The notes below the pieces were generated by a model. It did not search any database and was not told the DNA's origin. It saw only the letters and a program-made list of their open reading frames with translations. This document shows positions 33,391 to 43,595 of a DNA stretch of 64,000 nucleotides, in pieces. The translations under genes were made by a program, and so were the position numbers. Source of the stretch: Terrisporobacter petrolearius (GTDB taxonomy: Bacteria; Bacillota; Clostridia; Peptostreptococcales; Peptostreptococcaceae); assembly GCF_032598785.1 (NCBI RefSeq), contig NZ_CP102984.1; one strand, 5' to 3'. Every line of letters starts with the position of its first letter. Position 1 is the first letter of the stretch.

Positions 33391-34560
33391 TTATATATTT
33401 GAATTTAAATAATCAATAGCATAATGAACATATAACTTTGTACCTATTTCTAATGCGTCTTCATCAATATTAAAGTTACCACTATGATGAGAGTAACAAG
33501 CAGATTTTTCTTCATTTCTACATCCAACAAAAGCTAAAGCACCAGGAGCTTTTTCAAGATAGAAAGAGAAATCTTCACTACCTGTTACTTTTTTGAATTT
33601 TATTACTTTATCTTTGCCTACTATTTTATCTGCAGCGATTTGTGCAATAGCAGAGGCGTTTGTATCATTAATTGTTGGTGGTAAAAGAAAATTATAATTT
33701 AAGGAAGCTTTAGCTCCATAGCCATTAGCTATATTGTTAATTATATTTTCCATCATGTTAGGAAGTTTTTTCCTAAGGTCTAAATTAAAACATCTTGTAG
33801 TACCTTCCATATAGGCATTTTCAGCAATTACATTAAATCTACTACCTGCATTAAGCATACCAATACTTAGAACTAAAGGATGTAGAGGATTGACTTGTCT
33901 ACTTACTATGTTTTGTAAATTCATTACTATGGAAGAAGCAACAACTAATGCATCAACACATTCGTGAGGGGCAGAACCATGTCCACCCTTTCCTGTAATA
34001 TTTATGCTAAACCAATCAGCACTAGCCATTCTAGGTCCAGATTCTACAGATATTTTACCAACGTCAATATTTGACCATAAATGAATACCAAAGACTGAAT
34101 CAACATTATCCATAGCTCCATCTTTAATCATGGCTTTGGCACCTTCACCTATTTCTTCTGCAGGCTGGAAAAATAGTTTTATAGTACCGTGGATTTCATC
34201 TTTTAGATTATATAATATTTTTGCGGCTCCAAGAAGCATTGAAGCGTGACCATCATGACCACATGCATGCATCATACCTGGAACTAGAGACTTATATTCA
34301 ATATTATTTAATTCTTGAACAGATAGAGCATCTATATCGGCTCTAAGAGCTACTGTTTTTCCAGGATGATTACCTTTTATAGTAGCTACTACACCAGTAG
34401 AAGCACATGAAACATATCCTATTCCAAATTTATCTAATTCTTCTTTTATTTTTTTTGAAGTATTAAATTCTTTAAAACTAGCTTCAGGATTTTTATGAAA
34501 TTCCCTTCTTAAATTTATAACATAGTCTTTATTTACTTTAGCCAATTCATTTATTGTCAT
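33391..34560 (-). CDS. M20 family metallo-amidohydrolase (IAA-amino acid hydrolase/AbgA-like), copy 2
   Basis: This 389-residue zinc or manganese amidohydrolase has the metal motif MHACGHDGHASMLLGAA, QPAEEIGEGAKAMI and SEDFSFYLEKAPGALAFVG. The dimerisation domain sits in the middle (GKGGHGSAPHE). Family members remove acyl groups from amino acids or split p-aminobenzoyl-glutamate and small peptides. I start it at the second ATG (34560), since GGGGGT sits just before it. It lies in one operon with an AbgT transporter and a second M20 enzyme. Substrate choice between these possibilities cannot be read from sequence. Confidence 0.85.
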   Translation of the reverse strand: MTINELAKVNKDYVINLRREFHKNPEASFKEFNTSKKIKEELDKFGIGYVSCASTGVVATIKGNHPGKTVALRADIDALSVQELNNIEYKSLVPGMMHACGHDGHASMLLGAAKILYNLKDEIHGTIKLFFQPAEEIGEGAKAMIKDGAMDNVDSVFGIHLWSNIDVGKISVESGPRMASADWFSINITGKGGHGSAPHECVDALVVASSIVMNLQNIVSRQVNPLHPLVLSIGMLNAGSRFNVIAENAYMEGTTRCFNLDLRKKLPNMMENIINNIANGYGAKASLNYNFLLPPTINDTNASAIAQIAADKIVGKDKVIKFKKVTGSEDFSFYLEKAPGALAFVGCRNEEKSACYSHHSGNFNIDEDALEIGTKLYVHYAIDYLNSNI

Positions 34561-34675
34561 TTTTATTACCCCCATTTTGTAGGAAATTTAAAGAACTATA
34601 CCAATCAAGATATAGTTCTTTAGTTATAGTATAAAAGGTCGCATTATATGAGCTTTATTTATGATAAAGTAATAT

Positions 34676-36253
34676 CTACATGTTATAGTAGATCCCTCCA
34701 CCAGGACCAAGTGGTAAATTAAATATCATAAATACAACCAATAAAATTATCCATGCTAAACCAAATAGTAATGAGTATGGTGTCATACTTGCCATTACTG
34801 TACCAATACCTATATTCTTGTCATATTTTTTAGCAAAGGCTAATATAACAGGGAAGTAAGTGAATATTGGACTTATAGGATTTGTTATAGAGTCACCAAT
34901 TCGATAAGCCATTTGAGTTAGTGCTGGGTCATATCCAAGCATTAAAAACATTGGAACAAATATTGGTGCCATTACAGCCCATTTTGCAGAACAACTACCA
35001 ACAAATAGATTTATGAAAGCTGCAAATAGAACAAAGGCTACTAAAAGTCCTGGGCCTGTAAGACCGATACCTTTTAGCCATAGAGCACCTTTAATAGATA
35101 AAAGAGAACTCATATTAGACGAGTTAAATAAAGCTAAAAACTGACCAGCAGCAAAGGCTAATACTATATAAGAGCCCATACCAGCCATAGATTCGTATAA
35201 AATAGATGCTAAATCTTTATCATTCTTTATTCTCTTAGTTATGATACCATAAGTAAGGCCAGGTACAAAGAATATTATAGTAATGATTGGAACCATACCA
35301 GCCATAAGAGGAGAAGACGCTGCAAGAAGTGAGCCAGTTTTTGCATCTTTCATAAATGCATTTGGTCCTATACACAAAGCAATAAGAACGATTATACAAA
35401 TTAATAATCCTATAGAAGCATATTTCATACCCTTTCTCTCCAATGGAGTGATTTTAGAATCAACATCACTATCACTATCTGTAGCTAGATAATCATCTCC
35501 CTCAAAACGTGGAGCTAAATATTTTTCTGTGACAAATGTACCCATAACTACAAGTATAAGTGTTGAGACTATTAGGAAATACCAGTTCATCGCAGGAGTA
35601 CCAGTATAATTGGGGTCAATTATTTGAGCTGCTGGAATTGTAAATCCTGCAACAAGTACGTCTAGCATACTTATCATTAAATTGGCAGAAAAACCTGCAG
35701 CAACCCCGGCATATCCTGCAAATAAACCTACAAGTGGATGTCTACCAACACCTAAAAATACAAGGGCAGCAAGTGGTGGAAGAACAACAAAACCTGCATC
35801 AGCAACAGCATTTGCCATTATGCCAACAAATATTATTGTTCCAGTAAGTAATTTTTTTGGAACCTTAGTAACTGTGCTTTTCATTACAGTTTCCATGTAT
35901 CCTGATTTTTCAGCCAAACCTGCTCCAAGCATAGTAACAAGTACTAATCCTAAAGGAGCAAAGCTTGTAAAGTTTGTAACTATATTTGTTAAAAATAATT
36001 GCAATTGTTCTTTGCTTAATAAATTTACACCTTTAACTACTAAATTTTTACCAGTTGCTTCATCAATTTGCCCAGGGTGTGTAGCACTAACACCCGATTT
36101 TGCAACAAAATAAGATAATATCATAACAACAAACCAAAGTATTACAAAAATAGTAACTGGATCTGGTAATTTATTACCAACCCTTTCAACAACGTTTAAG
36201 AATCGCATTAGCAATCCTTCTTTTTTTTCTACATTTACTTTTGCTTTACCCAA
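34676..36253 (-). CDS. AbgT-family transporter
   Basis: The 525-residue membrane protein has many helices (about 11-13). It carries the family regions NAVADAGFVVLPPLAALVFLGVGRHPLVGLFAGYAGVAAGFSAN and FVGSCSAKWAVMAPIFVPMFLMLGYDP plus the C-terminal DSITNPISPIFTYFPVILAF. The E. coli relative imports p-aminobenzoyl-glutamate; others export antimetabolites. Here it is flanked by two M20 amidohydrolases, which strongly suggests import of an acylated amino acid or small amide that they cleave. The start is TTG behind AAGGGGGGATT. Confidence 0.9.
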   Translation of the reverse strand: MGKAKVNVEKKEGLLMRFLNVVERVGNKLPDPVTIFVILWFVVMILSYFVAKSGVSATHPGQIDEATGKNLVVKGVNLLSKEQLQLFLTNIVTNFTSFAPLGLVLVTMLGAGLAEKSGYMETVMKSTVTKVPKKLLTGTIIFVGIMANAVADAGFVVLPPLAALVFLGVGRHPLVGLFAGYAGVAAGFSANLMISMLDVLVAGFTIPAAQIIDPNYTGTPAMNWYFLIVSTLILVVMGTFVTEKYLAPRFEGDDYLATDSDSDVDSKITPLERKGMKYASIGLLICIIVLIALCIGPNAFMKDAKTGSLLAASSPLMAGMVPIITIIFFVPGLTYGIITKRIKNDKDLASILYESMAGMGSYIVLAFAAGQFLALFNSSNMSSLLSIKGALWLKGIGLTGPGLLVAFVLFAAFINLFVGSCSAKWAVMAPIFVPMFLMLGYDPALTQMAYRIGDSITNPISPIFTYFPVILAFAKKYDKNIGIGTVMASMTPYSLLFGLAWIILLVVFMIFNLPLGPGGGIYYNM

Positions 36254-36269
36254 GATAATCCCCCCTTAA

Positions 36270-37460
36270 TTAAATTTGACTATTTAAATAGTCAATTGAA
36301 ACTTGACATAAAGCTTTACAAAGAACTTTCATATTTCTATCATCCCATTGGAATTTTGAATTATGATGAATTACGGGATGATTTTCATCCTCTGCTATGC
36401 CAACAAATACGAAGGAAGCAGGAACTTCTTTTGCTAAATATGCAAAGTCTTCACCACCCATAGATGGCTCATTTAGTTCAAAAACATTTTTTTCTCCAAC
36501 AACTTTTTTTAGAGATGACATAACTAAATCTGTCATAAAATAGTCATTTATCAAAGGAGGAAATTGTTTTATATACTCGTATTTGTAAGTTGCACCTTGG
36601 CTAGTAGTAATTCCTTTTAATATGTCTTCTATAGTTTTTTCTGCCCATGTTCTAGTTTTTTCATCGAAGGTTCTAACAGTACCGCCAAGAATTGCTTCTG
36701 TAGGAATTGCGTTATGACAATCAGTATTTCCAGCTTTAACATGACAACAAGATAAGACCAATGGATTAAGAGGATTATTTTTTCTGCTTACAATAGTTTG
36801 GAATGTATTTATTACTTGAGATAAAATTGGGATAGGATCAATGGAATTTTGTGGTACACCACCGTGACCACCCTTACCTATAATTTTTATATTGAATATA
36901 TCTGGAGATGCCATCATAGGGCCGTGTTTGATACCTATCATTCCTTTTTTAACTTCTCCCCACAAATGTCCGCCAAAGGCAGCATCAACATGAGGATTTT
37001 CTAATATACCTTCATCAATCATTGGTTTTGCCCCACCTTCAATTTCTTCATCTGGTTGGAACATAAACTTAATGTTTCCATGTAAATCATCTTTTAGTTC
37101 GCTTAATACCATAGCAGCACCAAGTAGTGAAGCTGTATGACCATCATGACCACAAGCGTGCATGACGCCTGGAATTTTAGATTTAAATTCTAAATTAGTT
37201 TCTTCATTTACTCTTAGAGCATCCATGTCTGCTCTAAGAAGTATGGTTTTTCCAGGATATTTTCCCTTCAATAATGCAATGACACCTGTTTTAGCAACGT
37301 TGGTTTTTACTTCTAAGTTTAAATTTTTAAGTTCATTGTATACTAACTTAGAGGTGTTAAGTTCCTCGTAACCAACCTCAGGATACATATGCAACTGATG
37401 TCTTATTTCAACTATTTTGTCATAATACTTTTCACATAATTCATTAATCTTATTTACCAT
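36270..37460 (-). CDS. M20 family metallo-amidohydrolase, copy 1
   Basis: This 396-residue enzyme is the first gene of the minus-strand operon (Shine-Dalgarno GAAAGGAG). Metal motifs are MHACGHDGHTASLLGAA, QPDEEIEGGAKPMIDEG and GGEDFAYLAKEVPASFVFVG. By eye it shares about 45% identity with the second M20 gene but carries an EEIEGG in place of EEIGEG. The two could form an AbgAB-like heteromer or act on different amides. A palindrome identical to the cysK operator lies 24 bases upstream of its start codon. Confidence 0.87.
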   Translation of the reverse strand: MVNKINELCEKYYDKIVEIRHQLHMYPEVGYEELNTSKLVYNELKNLNLEVKTNVAKTGVIALLKGKYPGKTILLRADMDALRVNEETNLEFKSKIPGVMHACGHDGHTASLLGAAMVLSELKDDLHGNIKFMFQPDEEIEGGAKPMIDEGILENPHVDAAFGGHLWGEVKKGMIGIKHGPMMASPDIFNIKIIGKGGHGGVPQNSIDPIPILSQVINTFQTIVSRKNNPLNPLVLSCCHVKAGNTDCHNAIPTEAILGGTVRTFDEKTRTWAEKTIEDILKGITTSQGATYKYEYIKQFPPLINDYFMTDLVMSSLKKVVGEKNVFELNEPSMGGEDFAYLAKEVPASFVFVGIAEDENHPVIHHNSKFQWDDRNMKVLCKALCQVSIDYLNSQI

Positions 37461-37483
37461 ATTTTCTCCTTTCTATAATATTA

Positions 37484-37498
37484 TTATCAAAATGATAA
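37484..37498 (-). promoter_or_regulatory. Palindromic operator TATCA-W3-TGATA before the M20-AbgT operon
   Basis: TTATCAAAATGATAA here is the exact reverse complement of the third operator at the cysK promoter (52726-52740). It lies between the likely promoter and the ribosome site of the first M20 gene. A shared transcription factor for sulfur or amide-nutrient genes is implied. Confidence 0.55.
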
Positions 37499-37687
37499 AA
37501 ATATGTTTTTTAAATAATAATACTGTTTATAAATCTTATCTATAACAAATAGAAAATATGTATATTTTATGTTTAAAACAAGATTATATAAAAAAATAAA
37601 GATATACTAATAAAGATGTACTATTGAATAGATAAAGAATTAAGAATAAAATGTAAAGTTGAGGATTAAAGAAAAATGGAGGTAAAT

Positions 37688-39361
37688 ATGGGGGATATAA
37701 TAAAAATTGTTGCAAGTATAATTTTGATGATTATAATTTGTTCATTGTATGATTTATATTCATTTAAAAGGAGATTTAATAAAAATAAAGCTAAAATAAT
37801 TGAAAGTTATGGTTGCAAAATAAATATTGAAGATGCGGATTATAAAATGAATAATATTGCTACTTATTTTAAAAATAAGAATCAAAAGAAAGGTATAGAC
37901 GATATTACATGGAGTGACTTGTCTATGGATGATGTTTATAAAAAAATAAACAATACACAAAGTTCTGCGGGAAGAGAAGTATTATATGATATACTTAGAA
38001 ATCCTTTATATAGTCTAAAAGAGTTGAAAAAAAGAAATAGTATTATTGAATATTTTATGAATAATTTTGAAGAAAGACTTAAATTGCAATTAATTTTATC
38101 AAATTTAGGAAATAATTATGATGCTAATACAACTCTTTGTTTGTTTTTAGAAGAGGACAACTCTAAAAATAGATTGAAATTTTATAAAATATTAAGAGCA
38201 ATTCCTTTTATATCATTATTATTAATGGTTATAAACAAATCTTTTCTTCTTATAACAATGTTAAGTATAGCATTAAACATATTTATAAGTTTTAATAATA
38301 AGAATAGAAAAATCGATGTTAGTGGATTTACGTATATAATTAAAACCATAAATGTGGCATTTAAGATAAAAGATATGAAAATAAATGTACTTGATAATAA
38401 CTTAAAAGATATTGCACAAGATTTGGAAAAAGTTAAAAAAATTAAGAAAAAATCTATATCTAAAAATCCAAACTCAATATTATCAGATCTAAATTTTTTT
38501 AGTGAATATGCTAATATGATTACTTTATCAGAGCTAATAACTTATGAAAAAGTTAAAGAAACTATTATAAAAAATAAAGAGTATTTGAAAAGCATCTACG
38601 AATATGTAGGTGGTGTTGATGCTTTAATAAGTATATCTTCTTTTAGAACTTCTTTAGATTATTATTCTAAACCACAGTTTTCTACTAGTACAAAAAAAGA
38701 GGATAACATTATTAATTTTGAGGAACTTTATCATCCTCTAATTAATAATCCAGTGAGTAATACACTTAATATAAATAAAGGAGTTCTTATAACAGGATCC
38801 AATGCATCAGGAAAATCAACTTTTATAAAAAGTGTGGCTATAAACCAAATTTTATGTCAAAGTATTTACACTTCTTGTTCTAAAAAATATGAAGGAACAT
38901 TTTTTAATATATACACTTCAATGGCTCTTAAAGATGATGTATTAAAAGAAGAAAGTTATTATATGGTAGAAATAAAATCATTAAAACGAATAATAGACAA
39001 ATGTGATGAAAATATACCATGTCTTTGCTTTGTAGATGAAATTTTAAGAGGAACAAATACTGTGGAAAGAATTGCATCATCCTCTGAAGTCTTAAGTCAT
39101 TTAAATAAATCAAATACTATTTGTATTGCAGCAACTCATGATATTGAGTTAACTTATTTATTGGAAAATGAATATGATAATTATCATTTTGAAGAAGAAA
39201 TTACGGATGACGATATAGTATTTGATTATAGACTCAATAAAGGCAGAGCCAAATCAAGAAATGCAATTAAATTATTAAGTTTAATAGGCTATGAACAGAA
39301 TATAGTTGAAAAAGCCCATGAAAAAGCAGAAAACTTTGTGAAAAGTGGCAAATGGTTATAG
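37688..39361 (+). CDS. Membrane-anchored MutS-like ATPase
   Basis: The 557-residue protein has an N-terminal transmembrane helix (about 4-21), a hydrophobic pair in the middle (about 180-210, PFISLLLMVINKSFLLITMLSIALNIFI) and a C-terminal MutS domain V. Walker A is LITGSNASGKSTF, Walker B is CLCFVDEILRGTNTVER, followed by AATHDIEL. It lacks mismatch-recognition domain I and the clamp is short. Such MutS-like membrane proteins are common in clostridia, and their role is not established; DNA repair in the classical sense is unlikely. I start at ATG 37688, 5 bases after GGAGG; ATG 37676 is an alternative. It is monocistronic. Confidence 0.8.
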   Translation: MGDIIKIVASIILMIIICSLYDLYSFKRRFNKNKAKIIESYGCKINIEDADYKMNNIATYFKNKNQKKGIDDITWSDLSMDDVYKKINNTQSSAGREVLYDILRNPLYSLKELKKRNSIIEYFMNNFEERLKLQLILSNLGNNYDANTTLCLFLEEDNSKNRLKFYKILRAIPFISLLLMVINKSFLLITMLSIALNIFISFNNKNRKIDVSGFTYIIKTINVAFKIKDMKINVLDNNLKDIAQDLEKVKKIKKKSISKNPNSILSDLNFFSEYANMITLSELITYEKVKETIIKNKEYLKSIYEYVGGVDALISISSFRTSLDYYSKPQFSTSTKKEDNIINFEELYHPLINNPVSNTLNINKGVLITGSNASGKSTFIKSVAINQILCQSIYTSCSKKYEGTFFNIYTSMALKDDVLKEESYYMVEIKSLKRIIDKCDENIPCLCFVDEILRGTNTVERIASSSEVLSHLNKSNTICIAATHDIELTYLLENEYDNYHFEEEITDDDIVFDYRLNKGRAKSRNAIKLLSLIGYEQNIVEKAHEKAENFVKSGKWL

Positions 39362-39363
39362 AT

Positions 39364-39393
39364 AAAAAGGATATGAATATCATATCCTTTTTC
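39364..39393. terminator. Terminator of the MutS-like gene
   Basis: AAAAAGGATATG (39364-39375) pairs perfectly with CATATCCTTTTT (39381-39392). It can also end the convergent XRE-cupin gene. Confidence 0.85.
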
Positions 39394-39405
39394 ATTTTAG
39401 TGAAA

Positions 39406-39978
39406 TTATTTTTTTAATGGATTAGGAGTATTTACAGTAAGTATTTTTACTAACTTTGATGTATTATTACTCCAGTTATGTGGAGATTCTGATTTTATAT
39501 GTGCACTATCACCAGGATATAAATCAGTTATTAAATTGTTAACATTTAAAGTTAAAATACCCTCAAGTACATATATAAATTCCTCCCCTTCGTGAGAATA
39601 TAGCTCTATTTCTTCAGGTTCGCTATACTTATGTGGCATGACTTCTTGTATCCTTGGAAGCATATCATAAGCAAAAGTATCTTTGTTTAAAGTATATTGA
39701 ATAATCTCAGAATCTATTACAGTGTACTTTCTATCATAACTTCTTGTTATGCAAGATTTATTACTTTCATCTGGATAGTCAAAAAAATCTAGAACATTTG
39801 CATCTAAAACTTTTGCAATTTTAGCAAGAGAATCCACAGCTACGCTAGTCATTCCTCTTTCAAGTTGAGATAAAAAACCTATAGATAAATTTGTTTCTTC
39901 ACTTAAATATTTAAGAGTAAATTTTTTTTCAGTTCTTAGTTCTTTTATTTTTAAACCTATACTAGTATTATAGTTCAT
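39406..39978 (-). CDS. XRE-cupin transcriptional regulator
   Basis: The 190-residue protein has an N-terminal helix-turn-helix (GLKIKELRTEKKFTLKYLSEETNLSIGFLSQLERG, residues 8-42) and a C-terminal cupin domain (EEIELYSHEGEEFIYVLEGILTLNV, SAHIKSESPHNW) that would bind a small ligand. Such regulators (PuuR type) often control degradation of amines or amino acids. It is divergent from hypE with a 210-base gap, so it is the best local candidate for control of the hydroxyproline genes. I found no clear operator palindrome in that gap. Confidence 0.88.
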   Translation of the reverse strand: MNYNTSIGLKIKELRTEKKFTLKYLSEETNLSIGFLSQLERGMTSVAVDSLAKIAKVLDANVLDFFDYPDESNKSCITRSYDRKYTVIDSEIIQYTLNKDTFAYDMLPRIQEVMPHKYSEPEEIELYSHEGEEFIYVLEGILTLNVNNLITDLYPGDSAHIKSESPHNWSNNTSKLVKILTVNTPNPLKK

Positions 39979-40188
39979 TAACTTAACCCCTTTTCCAATT
40001 ATATTATTAATAATTTAAATATTAAAATAATATAACTAATAAGTCAACTTGTATAAATAAGAAATAATTTCATATTAATAAAAAAATATAAAAAATAATG
40101 AAAAAACCAATGACAAATTAATAACAATATACTACTATGAAATTATAAAGGAATAAAATTCATATATATGAAACATAGAGGGGAGGTA

Positions 40189-41100
40189 ATGAAAATACCA
40201 AATATAATAAGTATTCAAAAATACTCTATCCATGATGGAGATGGAATAAGGACAACAGTTTTTTTTAAAGGTTGTTTACTAAATTGTTGGTGGTGTCATA
40301 ACCCTGAAAGTCAAAGTTTTAAAAAAGAAGTAATGTTCAATAGAGAAAAATGTACTAACTGTTTATATTGTACTAAGATTTGTTCACATAACACAAAAGA
40401 TGAAGAAAGCGGAAATGTTAAATATGATAGAGATAATTGCGAGGTTTGCGGTAAGTGTTTAGATTATTGTGTAAATAATGCTAGAGAAATTGTGGGTAAT
40501 GATTATTCGATTAATGACATAATGAAAGAAATTGAAAAAGATAGTATGTTCTATGAATCTTCTTTTGGTGGAGTAACTTTATCTGGTGGGGAAGTAATGT
40601 TGCAAGATAACGATTTCATAGTTTCTTTATTAAAGAAAATAAAGAGAAAAGGATACAATGTGGCTATTGATACATGCGGTCATGCACCTGAGATTAACTA
40701 TGAAAAGGTTTTACCGTATGTTGATACCTTTCTTTATGACATTAAAACTATGGATAATGAAAAGCATAAAAAGTATATGGGCAAGGGAAATGAACTTATA
40801 CTTAGTAATTTAAAATATTTAAGTGAAAATAATGCAAATATTTATATAAGAATTCCAGTTATAGGAACTGTAAATGATGAAAATAAAGATATGGAAGAAA
40901 TAATTAAATTTTTAAAAGAAAATGTAAGTGTAAAACAAGTGAACTTATTGCCATATCATAACATTGCTAGCAGTAAATATGACAGATTGGATATGCAGTA
41001 CAAAGGTGAAACTTTTACAATTCCAAGCAAAGACAGAATGAAAGAACTTCAAGAACTGTTTATAAAAAATGGATTTAATAATACAAAAATAGGGGGTTAA
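40189..41100 (+). CDS. hypE: Glycyl radical enzyme activase for hydroxyproline dehydratase
   Basis: The 303-residue radical SAM activase has CLLNCWWC (the CX3CX2C cluster in FKGCLLNCWWCHNPE). A two-cluster ferredoxin insert (CTNCLYCTKIC and CEVCGKCLDYC) follows, as in pyruvate formate-lyase activase relatives of GREs. It abstracts hydrogen from the Gly of the partner enzyme, encoded 3 bases downstream. I start at ATG 40189 because GGGGAGG sits just before it; the ATG at 40168 lacks a ribosome site. Length matches HypE of C. difficile (about 300). Confidence 0.92.
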   Translation: MKIPNIISIQKYSIHDGDGIRTTVFFKGCLLNCWWCHNPESQSFKKEVMFNREKCTNCLYCTKICSHNTKDEESGNVKYDRDNCEVCGKCLDYCVNNAREIVGNDYSINDIMKEIEKDSMFYESSFGGVTLSGGEVMLQDNDFIVSLLKKIKRKGYNVAIDTCGHAPEINYEKVLPYVDTFLYDIKTMDNEKHKKYMGKGNELILSNLKYLSENNANIYIRIPVIGTVNDENKDMEEIIKFLKENVSVKQVNLLPYHNIASSKYDRLDMQYKGETFTIPSKDRMKELQELFIKNGFNNTKIGG

Positions 41101-41103
41101 ACC

Positions 41104-43473
41104 ATGGAAAGAGGAATGAATGAAAGAATTAAAAAATTAAGAAAGCAAAGTGTAGAAGCTACTCCACATATTTACATGGAAAGAGCTGATTTAATGACGG
41201 ATGCTTATATGGAACATGAAGGATCTGTTTCTATTCCAGAAATGAGAGCTTTAGCTTTTAAACACTTTATGGAAAATAAAACACTTTGTATCAATGAAGG
41301 AGAATTAATAGTTGGAGAAAAAGGTGATTCACCTCAATCATCACCATCTTTCCCAGAACTTTGTTGCCATACCTTAGAAGACATGAAAGTTATGAATGAT
41401 AGAGACTTAATTTTCTTCAAAGTTACTGAAGAAGATATGAAATTACAAGAAGAAAAAATAATACCTTTCTGGGAAAAACGTTCAATAAGACATAAAATTT
41501 TAAATGCTATGACTGATGAGTGGAAGACTTGTTATGAAAATGGTATTTTCACTGAATTTATGGAACAACGTGGACCAGGACATACTGTTGGTTCAAAAAA
41601 AATCTATGAAAAGGGATTTTTAGATTACAAAGCAGATATTAAAGCAGCTAAAGAAAAAATAGATTATTTTAATGATAAAGAAGCTATAGACAAATTAGCT
41701 CAATTAAATGCAATGGATATATGTTGTGATGCAATAATAATTTTAGGTGAAAGATATGCAGCGTATGCTAGAGAGCTAGCAGAAGTTGAAACTGATCCAG
41801 CAAGAAAAGAAGAGTTATTACAAATAGCAGCTAACTGTGATGTTGTACCTGCTCATAAGCCTAAGACTTATTGGCAAGCAATACAAATGTACTGGTTTGT
41901 GCATTTAGGGGTAACTACTGAATTAAACCCATGGGATGCATACAGTCCAGGAAGATTAGATCAACACTTATATCCATTTTATGAAAAAGATGTTGAAGCT
42001 GGAGATTTAGATGATGAAAAAGCTTTAGAGCTATTGGAAAACTTATGGGTTAAATTTAACAACCAACCAGCACCACCTAAAGTAGGTATAACATTAAAAG
42101 AAAGTGGAACTTACACTGATTTTGCAAATATAAATACTGGTGGTATTACTGAAGATGGTAAAGATGGAGTTAACGAAGTTTCTTATTTAATACTTGATTG
42201 TATGGACGAAATGAAATTATTACAACCAAGTTCAAACGTACAAATTAGTAAAAAAACTCCTCGTAAATTCTTAAAAAAAGCTTGTGAAATCTCAAGAAAA
42301 GGATGGGGTCAACCAGCATTTTATAACACAGAAGCAATAATACAAGAATTATTAAATGCAGGTAAAACTATTGAAGATGCTAGACTTGGTGGAACTAGTG
42401 GATGTGTTGAAACAGGAGCGTTCGGAAACGAAGCGTATATATTAACAGGATATTTCAACCTTCCTAAAATATTAGAACTTACTTTATACAATGGTTATGA
42501 TAATGTAAGTAAAAAACAATTGGGATTACAACTAGGATATGCTAAAGACTTCAAATCATTTGAAGAATTATTTGAAGCTTACAAGAAGCAAATAGAATAC
42601 TTCTTAGATATAAAAATAAAAGGAAGTAACGTAATAGAAGAAATTTATGCTAGATATATGCCAGCCCCATTCTTGTCAATAATAACAAATGATTGTATAT
42701 CAAGGGGTAAGGACTATAATGCTGGAGGAGCAAGATATAATACAAACTATATCCAAGGTGTTGGTATAGGTACAATAACAGATTCTTTATCAGCGATAAA
42801 GTACAATGTATTTGACAAGCAAAAATTCTCAATGGAAGAATTAATGAAAGCTTTAGAAGATAACTTTGAAGGCCATGAAATAATCAAGAACTTAGTAAGC
42901 AATAAGACACCTAAATATGGTAATGATGATGACTATGCAGATGATATAATGCAAGATGTATTTAACTTCTACCAAAAAACAATAACAGGTAGACCAAATA
43001 TGAAGGGTGGACAATATAGAATAAACATGCTTCCAACTACTTGCCACGTTTACTTTGGTGAAGTAATGATGGCATCTCCAGATGGAAGACTTGCTCATAA
43101 ACCAGTTTCAGAAGGTATTTCACCATCTAAGAGTGGAGATACAAATGGGCCTACTGCAGTTATAAAATCTGCATCAAAAATGGATCACTTAAGAACTGGT
43201 GGAACACTTCTAAATCAAAAATTCACTCCAGGTGTTGTTGCAGGGGAAAATGGTTTAGATCAAATGGCAAACTTGGTTAGATCTTACTTTGATATGGATG
43301 GACACCATATACAATTTAACGTTATAGATAGACAAACATTAATAAATGCTCAAAACAATCCAGAAGAGTATAAAGACTTAATAGTTCGTGTTGCAGGATA
43401 TAGTGACCACTTTAGAAACTTAAGTAAAGCTCTTCAAGATGAAATAATTGAACGTACTGAACAAGCTTTATAA
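41104..43473 (+). CDS. hypD: trans-4-hydroxy-L-proline dehydratase (glycyl radical enzyme)
   Basis: The 789-residue enzyme removes water from trans-4-hydroxyproline to give 1-pyrroline-5-carboxylate. The glycyl radical is Gly765 in RVAGYSDHF. The thiyl radical Cys434 and the base Glu436 are in GGTSGCVETG, and Asp278 (WDAYSPGR) and Asp339 (TYTDF) fit the described substrate site. All these numbers match C. difficile HypD. The activase lies directly upstream and proC downstream, completing conversion of hydroxyproline to proline, which can feed Stickland fermentation. Hydroxyproline would come from host collagen. The radical makes the enzyme oxygen sensitive. Confidence 0.95.
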   Translation: MERGMNERIKKLRKQSVEATPHIYMERADLMTDAYMEHEGSVSIPEMRALAFKHFMENKTLCINEGELIVGEKGDSPQSSPSFPELCCHTLEDMKVMNDRDLIFFKVTEEDMKLQEEKIIPFWEKRSIRHKILNAMTDEWKTCYENGIFTEFMEQRGPGHTVGSKKIYEKGFLDYKADIKAAKEKIDYFNDKEAIDKLAQLNAMDICCDAIIILGERYAAYARELAEVETDPARKEELLQIAANCDVVPAHKPKTYWQAIQMYWFVHLGVTTELNPWDAYSPGRLDQHLYPFYEKDVEAGDLDDEKALELLENLWVKFNNQPAPPKVGITLKESGTYTDFANINTGGITEDGKDGVNEVSYLILDCMDEMKLLQPSSNVQISKKTPRKFLKKACEISRKGWGQPAFYNTEAIIQELLNAGKTIEDARLGGTSGCVETGAFGNEAYILTGYFNLPKILELTLYNGYDNVSKKQLGLQLGYAKDFKSFEELFEAYKKQIEYFLDIKIKGSNVIEEIYARYMPAPFLSIITNDCISRGKDYNAGGARYNTNYIQGVGIGTITDSLSAIKYNVFDKQKFSMEELMKALEDNFEGHEIIKNLVSNKTPKYGNDDDYADDIMQDVFNFYQKTITGRPNMKGGQYRINMLPTTCHVYFGEVMMASPDGRLAHKPVSEGISPSKSGDTNGPTAVIKSASKMDHLRTGGTLLNQKFTPGVVAGENGLDQMANLVRSYFDMDGHHIQFNVIDRQTLINAQNNPEEYKDLIVRVAGYSDHFRNLSKALQDEIIERTEQAL

Positions 43474-43595
43474 AAATTTGCTTGACCTGGTCGACTGCGC
43501 TTGCGAAATATTTAACATTGTAAGGATATGTCTTTGCTTTTGCTTAAGACAAGTATGTTGTTCAAAATATGAGAGAATAATTTATTATAAATAAA

